A stretch of DNA of 47,617 nucleotides, from contig JAFSVD010000020.1 of the NCBI GenBank assembly GCA_017450275.1, positions 1 to 47,617 of the forward strand, written 5' to 3'. The translations under genes were made by a program, and so were the position numbers. The notes under the pieces were generated by a model. That model worked only from the letters and a program-made list of their open reading frames with translations, made no database searches and had not been told where the DNA came from. This document shows positions 46,455 through 47,617 of this stretch, one piece after another; the stretch's first letter is position 1, and each line of letters opens with the position of its first letter. This stretch comes from Desulfovibrio sp. GTDB taxonomy: Bacteria; Desulfobacterota; Desulfovibrionia; Desulfovibrionales; Desulfovibrionaceae.

Positions 46455-47024
46455 TTGAATTCCTTGCGTAAAACAAGTTTCATTCTTTCTGCTCTGCTCT
46501 TCCTCGTGTTGTTTGCAACAGAAGTCATGGCAAACGAAGGCCATGAATACCGGTGGGGCGATTTTGCGTACAGGGTGGTGAACTTTATCCTCTTCTTTGG
46601 CATTTTGTGGTATTTTACCGGCAAATTGATCAAGAAGTATTTCAAAGGTCGTCGTCAAAGTATCCAGGACACCTTTGATAGTTTAGAGGAACGGAGAGCC
46701 CAGGCGCAAAAGAAGCTCGATGAGGTTGAAAGCCATATTCAGAATCTGGAAGCAGAGCGCAAGGCCATTCTCGATGAGAGTCGTGCTCAGGCTGAAGCTT
46801 TAAAAGAAACGATTATCGAAGATGCAAAACGCCAGGCAGCGCAGATCGTTGAACAAGCACGGTTGACAGCGGAAAACGAAGGGCGTTCGATTTTGTCTCA
46901 AATTCGGTCAACCATGGCCGATGAAATTGTGGATGCGGCTGAAAAGCTTCTGCGGGAGAACTTGGGCTCCGCTGAACATAAGAAGCTTATCACTAATTCC
47001 CTCAGTAAGGTGGTGCTCCATTGA
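46455..47024 (+). CDS. atpF: ATP synthase F0 subunit b
   Basis: The 189-residue stalk subunit has two hydrophobic stretches. The first (about 8-24, ending EVMANEGHEY) looks like a cleaved signal segment; the second (about 38-58, VNFILFFGILWYFTGKLI) is the membrane anchor. A long charged helix follows (RRQSIQDTFDSLEERR onward). The likely start is TTG 46455 after a run of seven G; no ATG fits the frame before the first hydrophobic stretch. The stop overlaps atpH by four bases. Confidence 0.92.
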   Translation: MNSLRKTSFILSALLFLVLFATEVMANEGHEYRWGDFAYRVVNFILFFGILWYFTGKLIKKYFKGRRQSIQDTFDSLEERRAQAQKKLDEVESHIQNLEAERKAILDESRAQAEALKETIIEDAKRQAAQIVEQARLTAENEGRSILSQIRSTMADEIVDAAEKLLRENLGSAEHKKLITNSLSKVVLH

Positions 47025-47572
47025 TTAATACCGTGGTTGCACGCAGGTATGCTAATGCAATTTTTGCATTGAGTGAAAAGGAAGGGGATGCGGTACTGAC
47101 CAAACGCGGGAAGTGCCTGGCTGATTTGAAAGACATAATTGCCGAAACGCCCGGCCTGGATTTGACCCTGAAGAGTCCGGTTGTCAGAGTCGAGGAGAAG
47201 AAAGCGGTTTTATCGAAATTGCTCGATGCCTTGGGCGCTGACAAAATTGTGAAGAATTTCTGCTATTTACTGGCAGATAAAGAGCGGCTCGCGTTCTTGC
47301 GTGACATTGCAGCACGCTACAGTGAATTGCTCGATACGAAACAAGGCATTGTTCGCGGTCGTGTGACCACGGCCATTGCGCTTTCAAACGATGAGAAAAA
47401 GTCCATTCGAGATGAGCTCTCCAAGAAATGTGGCGGAACGATTGAACTGGACTTTGCTGAAGATGCAAGTATTCTCGGTGGAATGGTGCTCCATATGGGA
47501 GATCGTGTGCTGGATGCAAGTCTGCGAGCGCAACTGAGTATCCTGCGGGAGACTTTCAAGAGGGGTGAGTAA
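47021..47572 (+). CDS. atpH: ATP synthase F1 subunit delta
   Basis: The 183-residue delta subunit links F1 to the b stalk. VARRYANAIFALSEKEG at the N-terminus, VKNFCYLLADKERLAFLRDIAARY in the middle and the C-terminal DASILGGMVLHMGDRVLDASLRAQL are the family hallmarks. The start is TTG 47021, overlapping the atpF stop as TTGA, with AAGGTGG about eight bases upstream. The length is normal. Confidence 0.95.
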   Translation: MINTVVARRYANAIFALSEKEGDAVLTKRGKCLADLKDIIAETPGLDLTLKSPVVRVEEKKAVLSKLLDALGADKIVKNFCYLLADKERLAFLRDIAARYSELLDTKQGIVRGRVTTAIALSNDEKKSIRDELSKKCGGTIELDFAEDASILGGMVLHMGDRVLDASLRAQLSILRETFKRGE

Positions 47573-47576
47573 GGAG

Positions 47577-47617
47577 ATGCAGATCAAAGCTGAAGAAATT
47601 AGCAAGATCATTCAAGA
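47577..47617 (+). CDS. atpA: ATP synthase F1 subunit alpha, N-terminal fragment (cut by window end)
   Basis: Only 13 codons are visible: MQIKAEEISKIIQ, the usual opening of AtpA in this position of the operon. The ATG follows the atpH stop by four bases. The nearest GGAG abuts the ATG with no spacer, so the ribosome may instead use AGAGGGGTGA further upstream, or translation may be coupled to atpH. Confidence 0.9.
   Translation, partial: MQIKAEEISKIIQ

Overview
The window looks like chromosome from an anaerobic Gram-negative bacterium, most probably a member of the Desulfovibrionales (Desulfovibrionaceae). The grounds are the protein set and its flavour: a long single-chain pyruvate:ferredoxin oxidoreductase next to pta-ackA, cytochrome bd oxidase, an F-type ATP synthase operon that begins with b' and b subunits, a thiS-thiG-thiH-thiF set, pyrK-pyrD, and a bacterial PFK-2/FBPase-2. 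No sulfate-reduction gene lies in the window, so the assignment rests on resemblance. Base composition is near 50% GC over most genes, but lepB, the chemotaxis pseudogene and several promoter regions are clearly AT-rich.

Layout. 1-1424 has no gene I can support and carries only degenerate repeats. 1425-3542 holds lepB and a eukaryote-like 6-phosphofructo-2-kinase/fructose-2,6-bisphosphatase. 3604-10478 (minus) is the acetate/pyruvate block ackA, pta and PFOR. 10674-13760 holds a dihydrouridine synthase, a lytic transglycosylase and a Skp/OmpH-like lipoprotein. 13829-18237 (minus) is a flippase-thiS-thiG-thiH-thiF operon. Then come ilvD (+) and purM (-), a small exported protein with amrS and a corrinoid adenosyltransferase (+), a BON lipoprotein and murA (-), tRNA-His, and two convergent nucleotide-sugar dehydrogenases. 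cydAB (-), htpG (+), a 2-hydroxyacid dehydrogenase (-), a decayed methyl-accepting chemotaxis gene (-) and cysE (-) follow. 37287-44060 contains a 63-residue orphan gene (+) convergent with a six-gene minus-strand operon: pyrK, pyrD, a GNAT-like protein, an extended SDR, an ABC-F ATPase and a Nudix hydrolase. The right end has an M24 peptidase, shikimate kinase and the start of the atp operon (b', b, delta, start of alpha).

How the genes work together. PFOR makes acetyl-CoA, Pta and AckA turn it into acetate plus ATP, and the ATP synthase and cytochrome bd serve energy conservation and oxygen defence. The Thi proteins build the thiazole of thiamine diphosphate, the PFOR cofactor. LepB, MurA, the lytic transglycosylase, the Skp-like and BON proteins, the flippase and the two UDP-sugar dehydrogenases all serve the envelope.

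Most unusual signals. (1) A family of short cassettes with conserved ends and unrelated interiors sits between a stop codon and the next ribosome-binding site in three operons: pta/ackA, thiG/thiH and pyrK/pyrD. Each carries a short reading frame opening with Met-Thr-Arg-Thr; the pyrK/pyrD copy encodes a 39-residue peptide. (2) Two intergenic hairpins, beside purM and cysE, share loop and flanks while their stems differ by compensatory base pairs. (3) A GNAT-like protein and an extended SDR are adjacent and resemble two enzymes of the bacterial ceramide pathway. (4) A 63-residue gene has a terminator that lies inside the coding end of the convergent Nudix gene.
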